From: Prevotellaceae bacterium UBA4359
GTDB taxonomy: Bacteria > Bacteroidota > Bacteroidia > Bacteroidales > Bacteroidaceae
Reading direction: 5' to 3'
Assembly (NCBI GenBank): GCA_002393555.1
Contig: DGSP01000025.1
Span: 1 to 52,857 of the forward strand
DNA length: 52,857 nucleotides
Position numbers and translations under genes: made by a program. Shown here piece after piece: positions 7,167 through 15,316 of this stretch (position 1 is the stretch's first letter; every line of letters begins with the position of its first letter). The notes beneath the pieces were generated by a model, which was given only the letters and a program-made list of their open reading frames with translations, had not been told where the DNA came from and did not search any database.

Positions 7167-8303
7167 ATGGACAATGAACACAAAGACATCGTGTTGCTGA
7201 AAGGCAACGAGGTGATTGCGAAGGCTGCTATCCGCTATGGCTACGACGGCTTTTTTGGCTATCCAATCACCCCCCAGAGTGAAGTGTTGGAGACTCTGGC
7301 CGCCGACAAGCCTTGGGAGACCACCGGCATGGTGGTGTTGCAGGCTGAGAGCGAGTTGGCATCTATCAATATGCTGTATGGCGCAGGCTGCACGGGCAAA
7401 CTGGCGTTCACTTCCAGTTCTTCGCCTGGCATTGCGCTGATGCAGGAGGGATTGAGTTACATGGCTGGTAACGAACTGCCGGGCGTGATTGTGAGTGTGG
7501 GTCGTGGCGGTCCGGGCCTCGGCACCATCCAGCCAGGTCAGGCCGACTACTATCAGGCTGTGTATGGCGGCGGCAATGGCGACTACAACACCATCGTGCT
7601 GGCCCCCAACAGTGTGCAGGAGATGTGCGACTGCATGGGCAAGGCTGCCGAACTGACGTTCAAGTGGCGTATGCCTGTCATCGTGCTGTCGGACGGTGTG
7701 CTGGGTCAGATGATGGAGAAGGTGGAACTCCCACCCTATCGTCCACGCCGCACCGACGAGGAGATTGCGAAGCAGTGTCCTTGGGCCACGAACGGTATTG
7801 GCCTGAAGAACAGGAAGTATAACTTCATGTCCACACTGGAGTTCGACCCTGCCGTGATGGAGGAACGCAACCAGAAGATGGCTGCCAAGTATCGTCAGGT
7901 GGAGGCCGAGGAGGTGGATTATGAACTCTACCAGGTGGATGACGACACGGAATACCTCATCGTGGCTTACGGCATCTCGTCGCGTATCAGCATGAAAGCC
8001 ATCGACTTGCTCCGCGAGGCGGGTGTGAAGATTGGCATGCTGCGTCCCAAGACCCTGTGGCCTTTCCCCAACAAAATCATCAGCCAACTCTCTGAGCGCA
8101 TCAAGAGCATCCTCTGTGTGGAACAGTGTGAGGGTCAGATGATTAACGACGTGCGTCTTGCCACCGAAGGCCAAGCCACCGTGTTCCACTCTGGACGCTC
8201 GGGCGGCATGGTGTCCTCGCCTATGGAAATTGTGGAGGACTTCAAGCGCATGGCCCGCGAAAGAATGAGTACAAACTGGCCGAAGGGCTATTGGATGAAG
8301 TGA
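7167..8303 (+). CDS. vorB: 2-oxoacid:ferredoxin oxidoreductase, alpha-type subunit (VorB/KorA-like)
   Basis: This 378-residue subunit carries the pyrimidine-binding and C-terminal transketolase-like domains of an anaerobic 2-oxoacid:ferredoxin oxidoreductase. The start is typical (KGNEVIAKAAIRYG, FGYPITPQSE), as are the glutamate region QAESELASINM and the SSSPGIALMQEG loop. With the delta, TPP-binding and gamma subunits of this operon it should interconvert a 2-oxo acid plus CoA with an acyl-CoA, CO2 and reduced ferredoxin. The co-encoded acyl-CoA synthetase favours branched-chain 2-oxo acids (Vor), but 2-oxoglutarate (Kor) cannot be excluded. A family B repeat separates it from the next subunit gene. 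Confidence 0.88.
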   Translation: MDNEHKDIVLLKGNEVIAKAAIRYGYDGFFGYPITPQSEVLETLAADKPWETTGMVVLQAESELASINMLYGAGCTGKLAFTSSSSPGIALMQEGLSYMAGNELPGVIVSVGRGGPGLGTIQPGQADYYQAVYGGGNGDYNTIVLAPNSVQEMCDCMGKAAELTFKWRMPVIVLSDGVLGQMMEKVELPPYRPRRTDEEIAKQCPWATNGIGLKNRKYNFMSTLEFDPAVMEERNQKMAAKYRQVEAEEVDYELYQVDDDTEYLIVAYGISSRISMKAIDLLREAGVKIGMLRPKTLWPFPNKIISQLSERIKSILCVEQCEGQMINDVRLATEGQATVFHSGRSGGMVSSPMEIVEDFKRMARERMSTNWPKGYWMK

Positions 8304-8307
8304 AGCA

Positions 8308-8431
8308 GACCCTCCCCTCACCCTCCCTGCGAGGGAGGGAGCGGTCACCCATCAAATAAAAAAACAAGCAGTAGAATCCTCCCCACTAACATTCTACTCT
8401 CCCCCTCACAGGGGGAGCGGGGAGGGGGTCT
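8308..8431. repeat. Family B two-arm palindromic repeat between oxidoreductase subunits
   Basis: The left arm starts GACCCTCCCCTCACCCTCCC and contains a CCTCCCTGCGAGGGAGG hairpin. A short A-rich spacer follows. The right arm includes AGTAGAAT...ATTCTACT and CCCCCTC-ACA-GGGGGAG hairpins and ends GGGGAGGGGGTCT, a terminal inverted repeat of the start. It stops two bases before the next ATG. Other copies lie at 14177-14293, 47534-47687 and 51411-51542. Confidence 0.9.
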
Positions 8432-8433
8432 TT

Positions 8434-9201
8434 ATGACACGCGAAGAACTAATTATTCCCGAAAATAGAATCTACGGCAAACCGACGTTGATGAACGAGA
8501 CACCGATGCACTACTGCCCCGGCTGCAGTCATGGTGTGGTTCATAAACTGGTGGCCGAAATCATCGAGGAGATGGGCATGGAGGAAGACACCATTGCCAT
8601 CTGCCCAGTGGGCTGTGCCGTGTTTGCCTACCGCTATGTGGATGTCGATTGGATTGAGGCCAGCCACGGACGTGCCCCGGCCTGTGCATCTGCCATCAAA
8701 CGACTCTGGCCCAACAAACTCGTCTTCACCTATCAGGGCGACGGCGACATGGCCTGCATCGGCACGGGCGAAACCATCCATGCCTTGAACCGTGGCGAGA
8801 ACATCGCCATGATTTTCATCAACAACGCCATCTATGGTATGACAGGCGGTCAGATGGCCCCCACCACCCTGATGGGCATGAAGACTGCCACCTGCCCCTA
8901 CGGTCGTCAGGCTGACCTGCACGGATACCCGCTCCACATCACCGACTTGGCCGTGAACCTCGAAGGCACCTGCTACGTGACCCGTCAGGCGGTGAACACG
9001 GTGGCCAACATCCGCAAGGCCAAGAAGGCCATCCGTCAGGCATTTGAGAACTCGATGAACAAGCGGGGAACCTCGCTGGTGGAGATTGTCTCCACTTGTG
9101 CCTCTGGCTGGAAGATGACTCCCGAGCAGGCCAACCAGTGGATGGTGGACAACATGTTCCCCTACTATCCACTTGGCGACTTGAAGAATACGATAGAATA
9201 A
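8434..9201 (+). CDS. 2-oxoacid:ferredoxin oxidoreductase, TPP-binding beta subunit
   Basis: This 255-residue subunit binds thiamine diphosphate. It shows CPGCSHGVVHKL near residue 29, the GDGDMACIG Mg/TPP motif near 108-116 and the following INNAIYGMTGGQ segment, all standard for Kor/Vor beta subunits. The ATG at 8434 is two bases after the family B repeat, so its whole immediate leader is repeat sequence. It works with the subunits on either side. The reading frame has no sign of damage despite the insertion upstream. Confidence 0.92.
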   Translation: MTREELIIPENRIYGKPTLMNETPMHYCPGCSHGVVHKLVAEIIEEMGMEEDTIAICPVGCAVFAYRYVDVDWIEASHGRAPACASAIKRLWPNKLVFTYQGDGDMACIGTGETIHALNRGENIAMIFINNAIYGMTGGQMAPTTLMGMKTATCPYGRQADLHGYPLHITDLAVNLEGTCYVTRQAVNTVANIRKAKKAIRQAFENSMNKRGTSLVEIVSTCASGWKMTPEQANQWMVDNMFPYYPLGDLKNTIE

Positions 9202-9299
9202 TTAGGAATTAGAAATGAGGAATTAGGAATGGAAACTTGCCATTCGGATTGTCTCACATTCAATTCCTCATTCCTAATTCCTCATTCCTAATTGTTTAC
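9202..9299. repeat. AT-rich palindromic intergenic repeat
   Basis: Tandem AATTAGGAATTAG-type motifs are mirrored by CCTCATTCCTAATTCC motifs on the far side of a short core GCCATTCGGATTG. The element fills the gap between the beta and gamma subunit genes. A related one lies at 33785-33916. Confidence 0.85.
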
Positions 9300-9303
9300 A
9301 ACT

Positions 9304-9849
9304 ATGACTGAAGAAATCATCATATCAGGTTTTGGAGGACAGGGTGTCCTCTCCATGGGCAAGATACTTGCCTACGCTGGCATCATGGAAGGCAAAGAAG
9401 TGAGTTGGATGCCCGCCTACGGTCCCGAACAGCGTGGCGGCACTGCCAACGTGACCGTCATTGTCAGTGACAACGTGGTGTCCTCCCCTATCGTCAGTGC
9501 CTATGACACCGCCATCGTGCTCAACCAGCCCTCTCTGGAGAAGTTCGAGCCACAGGTGAAGCCCGGCGGCACCATCATCTACGACGGACACTCCATCATC
9601 CAGCCGCCCAAGCGCGACGACATCAACGTGTATCGCATCGACGCGATGGAAGAGGCTGCCCGCACAGGCAACTCCAAGGTGTTCAACATGCTCGTTCTCG
9701 GCGGCTACCTCAAGGTACGCCCCATCGCCACCGTGGAAGACGTGGTGAAGGGTCTCCACAAGGCGCTGCCCGAACGCCACCACAAACTCATTCCCATGAA
9801 CGAGGAAGCCATCCGAAGAGGAATGAAACTCATTCAGAAAATGAATTGA
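9304..9849 (+). CDS. 2-oxoacid:ferredoxin oxidoreductase, gamma subunit
   Basis: This 181-residue protein is the gamma subunit that completes the four-part oxidoreductase. The N-terminal IIISGFGGQGVLSMGK and WMPAYGPEQRGGTA segments are typical of the family. ATG 9304 was chosen over an upstream TTG because it starts the family's usual N-terminus (MTEEIIISG). It is the last gene of the operon that begins at 5064 and is followed by a hairpin at 9860-9891. The next gene is convergent. Confidence 0.92.
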   Translation: MTEEIIISGFGGQGVLSMGKILAYAGIMEGKEVSWMPAYGPEQRGGTANVTVIVSDNVVSSPIVSAYDTAIVLNQPSLEKFEPQVKPGGTIIYDGHSIIQPPKRDDINVYRIDAMEEAARTGNSKVFNMLVLGGYLKVRPIATVEDVVKGLHKALPERHHKLIPMNEEAIRRGMKLIQKMN

Positions 9850-9859
9850 AACAAAAAAA

Positions 9860-9891
9860 GCCCCATGCTATCTTCACAGACAGCACGGGGC
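9860..9891 (+). terminator. Terminator-like hairpin after the oxidoreductase operon
   Basis: GCCCCATGCT and AGCACGGGGC form a stem with one mismatch just after the gamma subunit stop. It is preceded by an A-run, so it could also act for the convergent transcript. Confidence 0.65.
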
Positions 9892-9913
9892 GGACAAAAA
9901 ACTTCATCATCCA

Positions 9914-9958
9914 AACCCATGGACGAGAGAGACTACTTAGCCTCTCTGTCCATGGGTT
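9914..9958 (-). terminator. Hairpin spanning the stop codon of the cysteine desulfurase gene
   Basis: AACCCATGGAC (9914-9924) pairs with GTCCATGGGTT (9948-9958), and inner GAGAG/CTCTC bases extend the stem. It includes the stop codon at 9937-9939 and probably ends the minus-strand sulfur operon. Confidence 0.65.
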
Positions 9959-11514
9959 ACTATATTCTGAAGTGCCACGACCAGACGGTCTATCTCTTCC
10001 TTTGTGTTATAGACAGCAAAGGTAGGCCGCACAGACATCTCGTAGCCAAGGGCACGGAGGGCAGGCTGGGCACAGTGGTGACCGGCTCGCACGGCGATAC
10101 CCTCCTTGTCGAGCAACTGTCCCACCTGTGGGGCTGGAATGCCTGGTATGTCGAGCGAGATGACACTCACCCTTTTCTTGGGGTTGCCCATGATGGTAAT
10201 GCCAGGAATGCGGGCGATTTGTTCCCGTGCATACTCGGTCAGTTCGTGTTCGTGACGCTCGATGCGATGGATGCCCACGCTCTGCACAAAGTCGAGTGCA
10301 TAGCCCAAGCCGATGGCATCGGCGATGTTGGGTGTGCCAGCCTCGAATCGTGCTGGCGGCACGTTGAACTCGGTGTGTTCGATGGTCACATCCTTTATCA
10401 TGTTGCCTCCACCTTGCCAAGGGGGCAACTGTTCCAGCCACTCCTTCTTGCCATAGACAGCACCGATGCCTGAAGGCCCGTAAATCTTGTGTCCAGAGAA
10501 GACAAAGAAGTCGCAGTCGAGCCGCTGGACATCCACCTTGGTGTGGGCGATGCTCTGGGCTCCGTCGATGAGTACGGGGATGCCCCTTGCATGCGCCGTG
10601 CGGATGATGGACTCCACATCGTTGATAGTGCCGAAAGTGTTATTCACATGCCCCACACTCACGAACTTTGTCCGTGGGGTGATGAGCCGCTCCAGTTCGC
10701 TGAGGATGAGGTCACCATTCTTGTTGATGGGGATAGCACGGAGTTCAGCCTTCCGCTCTTTGCACATCTGCTGCCACGGCACGATGTTGGCATGGTGGTC
10801 GAGGGTGGAGACGATAACATTGTCGCCTGGCTCCAGAAACTTCTTGCCGAACGTCTGCGCCACGAGGTTGATGCCCTCGGTGGTGCCACGCACGAAGAGG
10901 ATGTTCTCCTTCGACGGGGCATTGATGAACCGTGCCACCTTTTCACGAGCCGCCTCATATTGGTCGGTCGAGCGAGCTGCCAAAGTGTGTGCACCACGAT
11001 GGATGTTCGAGTAGTCGGTCTTGTAGAAGTGGCTCAGACCATCAATCACCCGCAGAGGTTTCTGAGTGGTGGCTCCGTTGTCGAACCACACGAGGTCGTG
11101 GCCATTCACCTTCTGCTGCAGAATGGGGAATTGCTTGCGAATCTCGTCCTGGTTGAGCGTGTCCACCTCCTCATACTGAAGATTCTTCACAATCTCTGTT
11201 TCGGGAATGCCGATGCCAAAGCCATTGTCTTTCAGCAGACAACGCCGTTCTGAAGGAGCCACGTCGTCGCCATCAGAAGAGACGATACGGGAAGGATCCT
11301 TATAGGAAGAGATGTCCTCCGCAAAGTATTTGGCAATGACCCCTTTGAACAGTTCCGTGTCGGCAGGAGAAAGGCTTCCTATCTGAGGAGCATCCTCCAC
11401 ACTGCCCACCAGCGGCACGTCACCCCACCCTCCTGCAGGGACAGCCACCTGTGGGGCTGTTTCCCGACTCGGAAGGTCAAAGTGGAAATTATCTAATTCG
11501 TTCAGACTTATCAT
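9937..11514 (-). CDS. Cysteine desulfurase (SufS-type) with encapsulin cargo-like N-terminal extension
   Basis: A PLP enzyme of 525 residues that removes sulfur from cysteine to give alanine and an enzyme persulfide. The SufS-like core begins near residue 118. Lys343 in FSGHKIYGP should bind PLP, and Cys481 in RAGHHCAQP should carry the persulfide. The first about 117 residues are an extra, low-complexity region (PQVAVPAGGWGDVPLVGS and similar). In family-2 encapsulin systems such an extension loads the desulfurase into the shell. The start codon overlaps the stop of the encapsulin gene (ATGA), so the two are translationally coupled, which supports cargo status. The other genes of the operon suggest that the sulfur goes to a thiocarboxylate carrier. 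General Fe-S assembly is the alternative. Confidence 0.9.
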   Translation of the reverse strand: MISLNELDNFHFDLPSRETAPQVAVPAGGWGDVPLVGSVEDAPQIGSLSPADTELFKGVIAKYFAEDISSYKDPSRIVSSDGDDVAPSERRCLLKDNGFGIGIPETEIVKNLQYEEVDTLNQDEIRKQFPILQQKVNGHDLVWFDNGATTQKPLRVIDGLSHFYKTDYSNIHRGAHTLAARSTDQYEAAREKVARFINAPSKENILFVRGTTEGINLVAQTFGKKFLEPGDNVIVSTLDHHANIVPWQQMCKERKAELRAIPINKNGDLILSELERLITPRTKFVSVGHVNNTFGTINDVESIIRTAHARGIPVLIDGAQSIAHTKVDVQRLDCDFFVFSGHKIYGPSGIGAVYGKKEWLEQLPPWQGGGNMIKDVTIEHTEFNVPPARFEAGTPNIADAIGLGYALDFVQSVGIHRIERHEHELTEYAREQIARIPGITIMGNPKKRVSVISLDIPGIPAPQVGQLLDKEGIAVRAGHHCAQPALRALGYEMSVRPTFAVYNTKEEIDRLVVALQNIVTHGQRG

Positions 11515-12950
11515 TTCTCAATTTTGTTTCTGTGCTGGTAATCATGGTAGTAACCTACCTCCACGTTCTCCAGAACGGCGATGGCATCGTCGGTGAGTGA
11601 GGCAAGGCTGAAGTATTTGGTGAGCAAGTAACTTGCCACACCATACTGGTCAAGCCCCATCAGACGTGCAGAAAGGCTTGGAGCAATCTCACCGGGGATG
11701 CCAGCCTGATGCAGACCAACCACGCCCTGCTCTTTCTCGCCCACACGCACCAAGATGATGTCGGTGGTGCCTACGCCACGGTTGGTCAGATACTGGCCCT
11801 TCACTTCCACCTTGTCCGATGGGATAATGGGCACACCTCGCCAAGTGATGACCTTCGTACCGAAGAGGTCAATCGCCACAGGAGGCACACCTCGCCATGT
11901 GCATTCACGTTCGAAGGCAGCGATGGCACGTGGATTGGCAATGAAGAAGGCCGGCTCTTTCCATACGAGAGAAAGTAATTCGTCCAGATCATCAGGTGTA
12001 GGTGCTCCATAGCGCGCACTCACCTTGTAGCCAGGAGCAGCCTGAGCCAGCAGACCAAACTTCTTGTTGTTGATGAGTTCCCACTCCTGACGCTCCTTGA
12101 TGCTCTCGATGCTTAGACGCAACTGCTGCTCAAGTTGGTTGTAAGGTGCATTGTAGAGGTCGCTCACACGAGTGTGAACTCTCACCACAGTCTGCAAGGT
12201 GTTGAGCGAGTATTCGGTAGGATTCTCCTCGTAGTCGATGTAGGTTTCGGGGATGACGTTGTCTTCCTCATGGCCACTCACAAGGTCGATGTGTTTCTCG
12301 CCATGCTCGTTCACCGTGGCTTTGAGGCGCAGTTGCTTATCCACAGCATTGTTGAACTGGCTGCGGAAGTCGGGAATCTCCTCAATGAGCGACTCCAGCA
12401 CAGGCGTGTCGAGCACCAAGAATACAGAGTCCGTCAACGAACGGACACTGACAGTCGAGTCGGCAGCACTGAGCAAGTCGGCCTCGCCAAAATACTCGCC
12501 TGCTCCCAAGAGAGCAATGCGCAATTCCTCCCCATGAGTGCCAGTGCTGATGACCTCAGCCTGACCGCTGGCCACAATGAAGAACCGCTGTTTGTCCTTG
12601 CCTTGCGTGACGAGGTTCTTGCTACGAGCCACCTCCACAGGAACAAAGTTGCGAGCCAGTCTCGACACAATCTCCCCGTCGATGTTCTGGAAGAGCGGGA
12701 TGGCACGGAGGTTCTTCGCCGTGAAACTCGGCACCCCATTGTAGTACTGAATCTCTATGCGTTCAGCCTTTTTCAGTTCTACTTTAGTACGATTGACACG
12801 ATAGGTGCCACTCTCCACCTGAGTCCAAGGAAGAAGTTTGAGAAGAAGTCTCGGTGTGATACTGCCCATCTGAGGGGGCGTTTTGGTTGTGTTCGCCAGT
12901 TTGCGAGCCGTTGCAGTCGTAATGCTGCGCTGAATGTTGTTGTCTGCCAT
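11511..12950 (-). CDS. Family-2 encapsulin nanocompartment shell protein with cyclic-nucleotide-binding-like domain
   Basis: A 479-residue HK97-fold-type shell protein of the SrpI/MMPI family. Residues 1-80 form the N-terminal arm. Residues about 83-200 are a CRP-like domain inserted before the capsid part (FFIVASGQAEV, then LLGAGEYFGEADLL). Residues about 210-479 form the capsid part (NPTEYSLNTLQTVVRVHTRV, LLSLVWKEPAFFIANPRAI, then KYFSLASLTDDAIAVLENV near the end). Shells with such a domain are called family 2B. In the phosphate-binding cassette the usual arginine of the RTAT-type motif appears as Ser (ADSTVSV), so nucleotide binding is uncertain. The gene overlaps the cysteine desulfurase, its likely cargo, by four bases, and follows the JAMM protease closely. 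Confidence 0.88.
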   Translation of the reverse strand: MADNNIQRSITTATARKLANTTKTPPQMGSITPRLLLKLLPWTQVESGTYRVNRTKVELKKAERIEIQYYNGVPSFTAKNLRAIPLFQNIDGEIVSRLARNFVPVEVARSKNLVTQGKDKQRFFIVASGQAEVISTGTHGEELRIALLGAGEYFGEADLLSAADSTVSVRSLTDSVFLVLDTPVLESLIEEIPDFRSQFNNAVDKQLRLKATVNEHGEKHIDLVSGHEEDNVIPETYIDYEENPTEYSLNTLQTVVRVHTRVSDLYNAPYNQLEQQLRLSIESIKERQEWELINNKKFGLLAQAAPGYKVSARYGAPTPDDLDELLSLVWKEPAFFIANPRAIAAFERECTWRGVPPVAIDLFGTKVITWRGVPIIPSDKVEVKGQYLTNRGVGTTDIILVRVGEKEQGVVGLHQAGIPGEIAPSLSARLMGLDQYGVASYLLTKYFSLASLTDDAIAVLENVEVGYYHDYQHRNKIEK

Positions 12951-12989
12951 GTGTTTGGTTGTTTTTTTGTTGGGTTATTAATGAGTTTG

Positions 12990-13388
12990 TTATCTAAGTG
13001 CATGCTTTTCTTTCACTTCACCATCTTCAATGCGGAAAGCATTGAGCACAGGCTCTTCTGCCGCTAGCGAGAGGATGAAGTAGAGGATATTGGGGGCGTA
13101 GGCCAGTCGCTTGTCCTCCTCCGACGGGCGCGAGGGTGAGGCAGGATGGCTATGCCAGTTGCCGACGATGTGGAGACCGTTTTTGCGGGCATACTTCACG
13201 GCGGCAAACTGCTCTTTGGGGTCGAAACTGAAGTGTTCCTCCGAGTGGTCTATGTTCGTCATCGGGAAGTTCTCCGTGGCGGTTTCCTTGTCGGGACCCA
13301 ACAAGTAGCCGCACGACTCCACAGGTGCATCCTTCCGTGCCTGTGCCAAGATGGACTGATAGGCCGTTTCTGTGATGGTTACGCTCAT
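12990..13388 (-). CDS. JAMM/MPN+ zinc metalloprotease (Mec/HcyD-like)
   Basis: This 132-residue single-domain protease has a complete JAMM site: Glu24, then His79, His81, Ser89 and Asp92 in HSHPASPSRPSEED. Small bacterial JAMM proteins of this type (Mec of Mycobacterium, HcyD of Wolinella) release cysteine or homocysteine from a ubiquitin-like carrier, and HcyD also trims the carrier's C-terminus. The carrier encoded at 15093-15308 ends in GGG plus Ala-Tyr-Val, so trimming is needed here. The start overlaps the stop of the TusA-like gene by four bases. The encapsulin gene follows 39 bases later. Confidence 0.9.
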   Translation of the reverse strand: MSVTITETAYQSILAQARKDAPVESCGYLLGPDKETATENFPMTNIDHSEEHFSFDPKEQFAAVKYARKNGLHIVGNWHSHPASPSRPSEEDKRLAYAPNILYFILSLAAEEPVLNAFRIEDGEVKEKHALR

Positions 13389-13609
13389 TTTTGTATCGTT
13401 ACTTTGTGTACATTACCCTCCACGTGTTCCACCGAAAGGACGTTATAGCCCTGTTCCGTTGCCGAACGAGGCACATTCTCTAAAGGTTCACCTTCGGTCA
13501 AGAGAACCTCAAGTGTGTCACCAGCCGCAATCTGCGCCAGTTTAAGTTTTGTCTTCACGAAAGTCATGGGACAATGCTCTTTGGTGATGTCAAGTGTGTG
13601 TGTTGCCAT
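13385..13609 (-). CDS. TusA-family sulfur-relay protein
   Basis: This 74-residue protein fits the TusA fold. The active-site segment is HCPMTFVKTKLKL with Cys13. The usual CPxP motif is CPMT here, so the second proline is missing. It should accept persulfide sulfur from a desulfurase and pass it on. Its place between a DsrE-like protein and the JAMM protease, and its coupling to the protease gene, make it a likely link between the encapsulated desulfurase and the thiocarboxylate carrier. There is no membrane segment. Confidence 0.88.
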   Translation of the reverse strand: MATHTLDITKEHCPMTFVKTKLKLAQIAAGDTLEVLLTEGEPLENVPRSATEQGYNVLSVEHVEGNVHKVTIQK

Positions 13610-13704
13610 TGTTTTTTGTTTTTGGTAATTATCTAGAATTTCTAGAATCTCTAGTTTTTCTAGCCATTCTATAAATTCTATGACTTCCTGGTTTTTCTAT
13701 TCAT
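13610..13704. repeat. Short CTAG-rich intergenic repeat
   Basis: Between the DsrE-like and TusA-like genes lies a run of TCTAGAATTTCTAGAATCTC and related CTAG-containing motifs that can form several small hairpins. I see no gene in it. Confidence 0.5.
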
Positions 13705-14241
13705 TTATATAAACAAGGTTCTTCCTCCTTCGCTGATTTGCAGGAAGGTGGCTACGCCGAGCACGTCCTTCACTTCGTGGATGAAGTCCTTCTTCTCCAG
13801 TCCAAGCACGTGCATCGCCATCTCACAAGCATAGAGGTTCACGCCAAGCGCATTGGCGGCATCCACCAGTTCTTCGAGGGTGGCCACGTTGTTCTTCCGC
13901 ATCAAGTGCCGGAAAATCTGAGGGCCGATACCCAAGAAGTTGAACTTGCTGTTGGGTGCCACGCTCAGACCGCCCATCATGAAGCCGAAGATTTTGGTGA
14001 GCCAGTTGCCCCCGATGAAACTTCTGCCACGCCTCTGCTTGATGGCATCCAAGCCCCAGAAGGTGAAGAAGATGTTCACTTCGTAGCCCACTGCAGCAGC
14101 CCCCGTGGCGAGTGTGAACACCGCCGTGAGTTTGTCAAAGTCGCCCGAAAAAGCAATCAATGAGAGTTTCTTCTGAAGACCCTCCCCCTGCCCTCCCTGC
14201 GAGGGAGGGAACGGGATGCCTGTCGTACTATTTTGTTCCAT
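13705..14241 (-). CDS. DsrE/DsrF/DrsH-family sulfur-transfer protein with repeat-derived N-terminus
   Basis: The 178-residue product is a DsrE-like protein. The core starts near residue 24 (KKLSLIAFSGDFDKLTAVF), and a conserved cysteine is in LYACEMAMHVLGL (Cys139). MMGG near 88-91 fits the peroxiredoxin-like DsrE subgroup. Such proteins carry persulfide sulfur with TusA, which is encoded next. Residues 1-22 (with PFPPSQGGQGEGL) come from the family B repeat at 14177-14293, whose spacer also holds the start codon. The repeat has therefore taken over the 5' end of the gene. A start closer to the core is not available in this frame. Confidence 0.85.
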   Translation of the reverse strand: MEQNSTTGIPFPPSQGGQGEGLQKKLSLIAFSGDFDKLTAVFTLATGAAAVGYEVNIFFTFWGLDAIKQRRGRSFIGGNWLTKIFGFMMGGLSVAPNSKFNFLGIGPQIFRHLMRKNNVATLEELVDAANALGVNLYACEMAMHVLGLEKKDFIHEVKDVLGVATFLQISEGGRTLFI

Positions 14242-14293
14242 ACACTATCTTTATTATATCTGTTTTAGAAACCACCCCTCACAGGGAGAGAGT
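14177..14293. repeat. Family B repeat carrying the start codon of the DsrE-like gene
   Basis: The left arm (AGACCCTCCCCCTGCCCTCC, CTCCCTGCGAGGGAG hairpin) is coding. The spacer contains the ATG of the DsrE-like gene (14241). A degenerate right arm (CCCCTCACAGGGAGAGAGTCT) ends next to the stop codon of the E1 gene at 14294-14296. Confidence 0.8.
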
Positions 14294-15100
14294 CTATTTA
14301 TGCAGGTCGCAAGCAGCCTGTTCGTAATCAATCAGTTTCGTCACCGTAGGGTTCGTGCCACAGATGGGGCACTTGTCGGTCTTCTTCACGCTTATCTTCC
14401 GGAAGTCCATCGTCTTGGCGTTGAAGGTGAGCAGTTTGTTGGTCAGCAGTTCACCCACTCCCGTCAGATACTTCAGTGTTTCAGCCGCCTGAATCGTACC
14501 CAGCATACCGGCAATGGCACCCAACACCCCTGCCTGACTGCACGTAGGCACTGCACCTGGCGGTGGAGGACTCTTGAACATGCAGCGGTAGCAAGCCGAG
14601 CCTGGCACATGCGTGAATGTCTGTCCCTTAAAGCGCAGGATGCCACCGTGGCTGAACGGTTTGCCAGCCATCACACAGGCATCGTTGATGAGAAACTTGA
14701 CGGGGAAGTTGTCTGTGCCATCGACGATGAAGTCATATTCTTTTATGATGTCGAGGGCATTGTCTGCCATCAAGAACTCACGGTGGGTTTCCACTTTCAC
14801 GTGTGGATTGATGGCATTGATGGTCTCCTTGGCCGACTCCACCTTCCACTTATCCACATCGGGCGTGGTGTGGATGATCTGTCGTTGCAAGTTGCTCAAA
14901 TCCACCACATCGCCATCCACAATGCCGATGGTGCCCACACCAGCCGCTGCCAAATACATTGCCACAGGGGCACCCAGTCCGCCTGCACCCACAATGAGCA
15001 CACGGCCCTCTCTTATCTTTTCCTGTCCTTCCACGCCCACGTCCTGCAAGAGGATATGGCGCGAATAGCGGTTCAGTTCTTCTTCGGTGAAATCAAACAT
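14294..15100 (-). CDS. E1-like adenylyltransferase of the MoeB/ThiF/HcyF family
   Basis: This 268-residue enzyme should adenylate the C-terminal glycine of the ubiquitin-like carrier, so that sulfide or persulfide sulfur can form a thiocarboxylate. It has the nucleotide-binding GAGGLG (38-43), the conserved NLQRQ and DGTDNF segments, the VPTCSQAGVLGA region and a zinc site made of CYRC and CPIC pairs. It has no rhodanese domain, unlike MoeZ, so sulfur must come from another protein; TusA and DsrE-like proteins are encoded next. Start 15100 (MFDFTEEELNRYSRH) was chosen by family match. It overlaps the carrier gene by eight bases. Confidence 0.92.
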   Translation of the reverse strand: MFDFTEEELNRYSRHILLQDVGVEGQEKIREGRVLIVGAGGLGAPVAMYLAAAGVGTIGIVDGDVVDLSNLQRQIIHTTPDVDKWKVESAKETINAINPHVKVETHREFLMADNALDIIKEYDFIVDGTDNFPVKFLINDACVMAGKPFSHGGILRFKGQTFTHVPGSACYRCMFKSPPPPGAVPTCSQAGVLGAIAGMLGTIQAAETLKYLTGVGELLTNKLLTFNAKTMDFRKISVKKTDKCPICGTNPTVTKLIDYEQAACDLHK

Positions 15101-15308
15101 AAGCACCTCCTCCCATGAAGTACAGGAAATCCACCTCGTCACCCACGTTCAGTTGAAGGGTGCCGAACTCTTCACGATCCACGAACTCTTCGTTCACTTG
15201 CACACTCACCATGTCGGGTTGTGCCACATTGTTCTCCCTAATCAAGTCTGCCACAGTGGCAGGGAGTTGCACCTCCTGTGCTTCTCCGTTTACAATAATC
15301 TTTGCCAT
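15093..15308 (-). CDS. ThiS/MoaD-like ubiquitin-fold sulfur carrier with masked diglycine
   Basis: A 71-residue beta-grasp carrier whose glycine C-terminus would be turned into a thiocarboxylate. The sequence ends FMGGG followed by Ala-Tyr-Val, so the Gly-Gly is not terminal and must be exposed by a protease. A JAMM protease is encoded in the same operon, as for HcyS/HcyD of Wolinella. It overlaps the E1 gene, giving the classic carrier-E1 pairing, and follows CysK. A plain role in thiamine synthesis is less likely because no thiamine gene is nearby. ATG 15308 starts MAKIIVNGEAQEV. Confidence 0.9.
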   Translation of the reverse strand: MAKIIVNGEAQEVQLPATVADLIRENNVAQPDMVSVQVNEEFVDREEFGTLQLNVGDEVDFLYFMGGGAYV

Positions 15309-15316
15309 TTTTTATG

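Noticed and set aside
9937..11514. Desulfurase as part of a standard SUF Fe-S operon
   Set aside because: No sufB, sufC, sufD or sufE/U lies nearby; the gene is coupled to an encapsulin and has a cargo-like extension.
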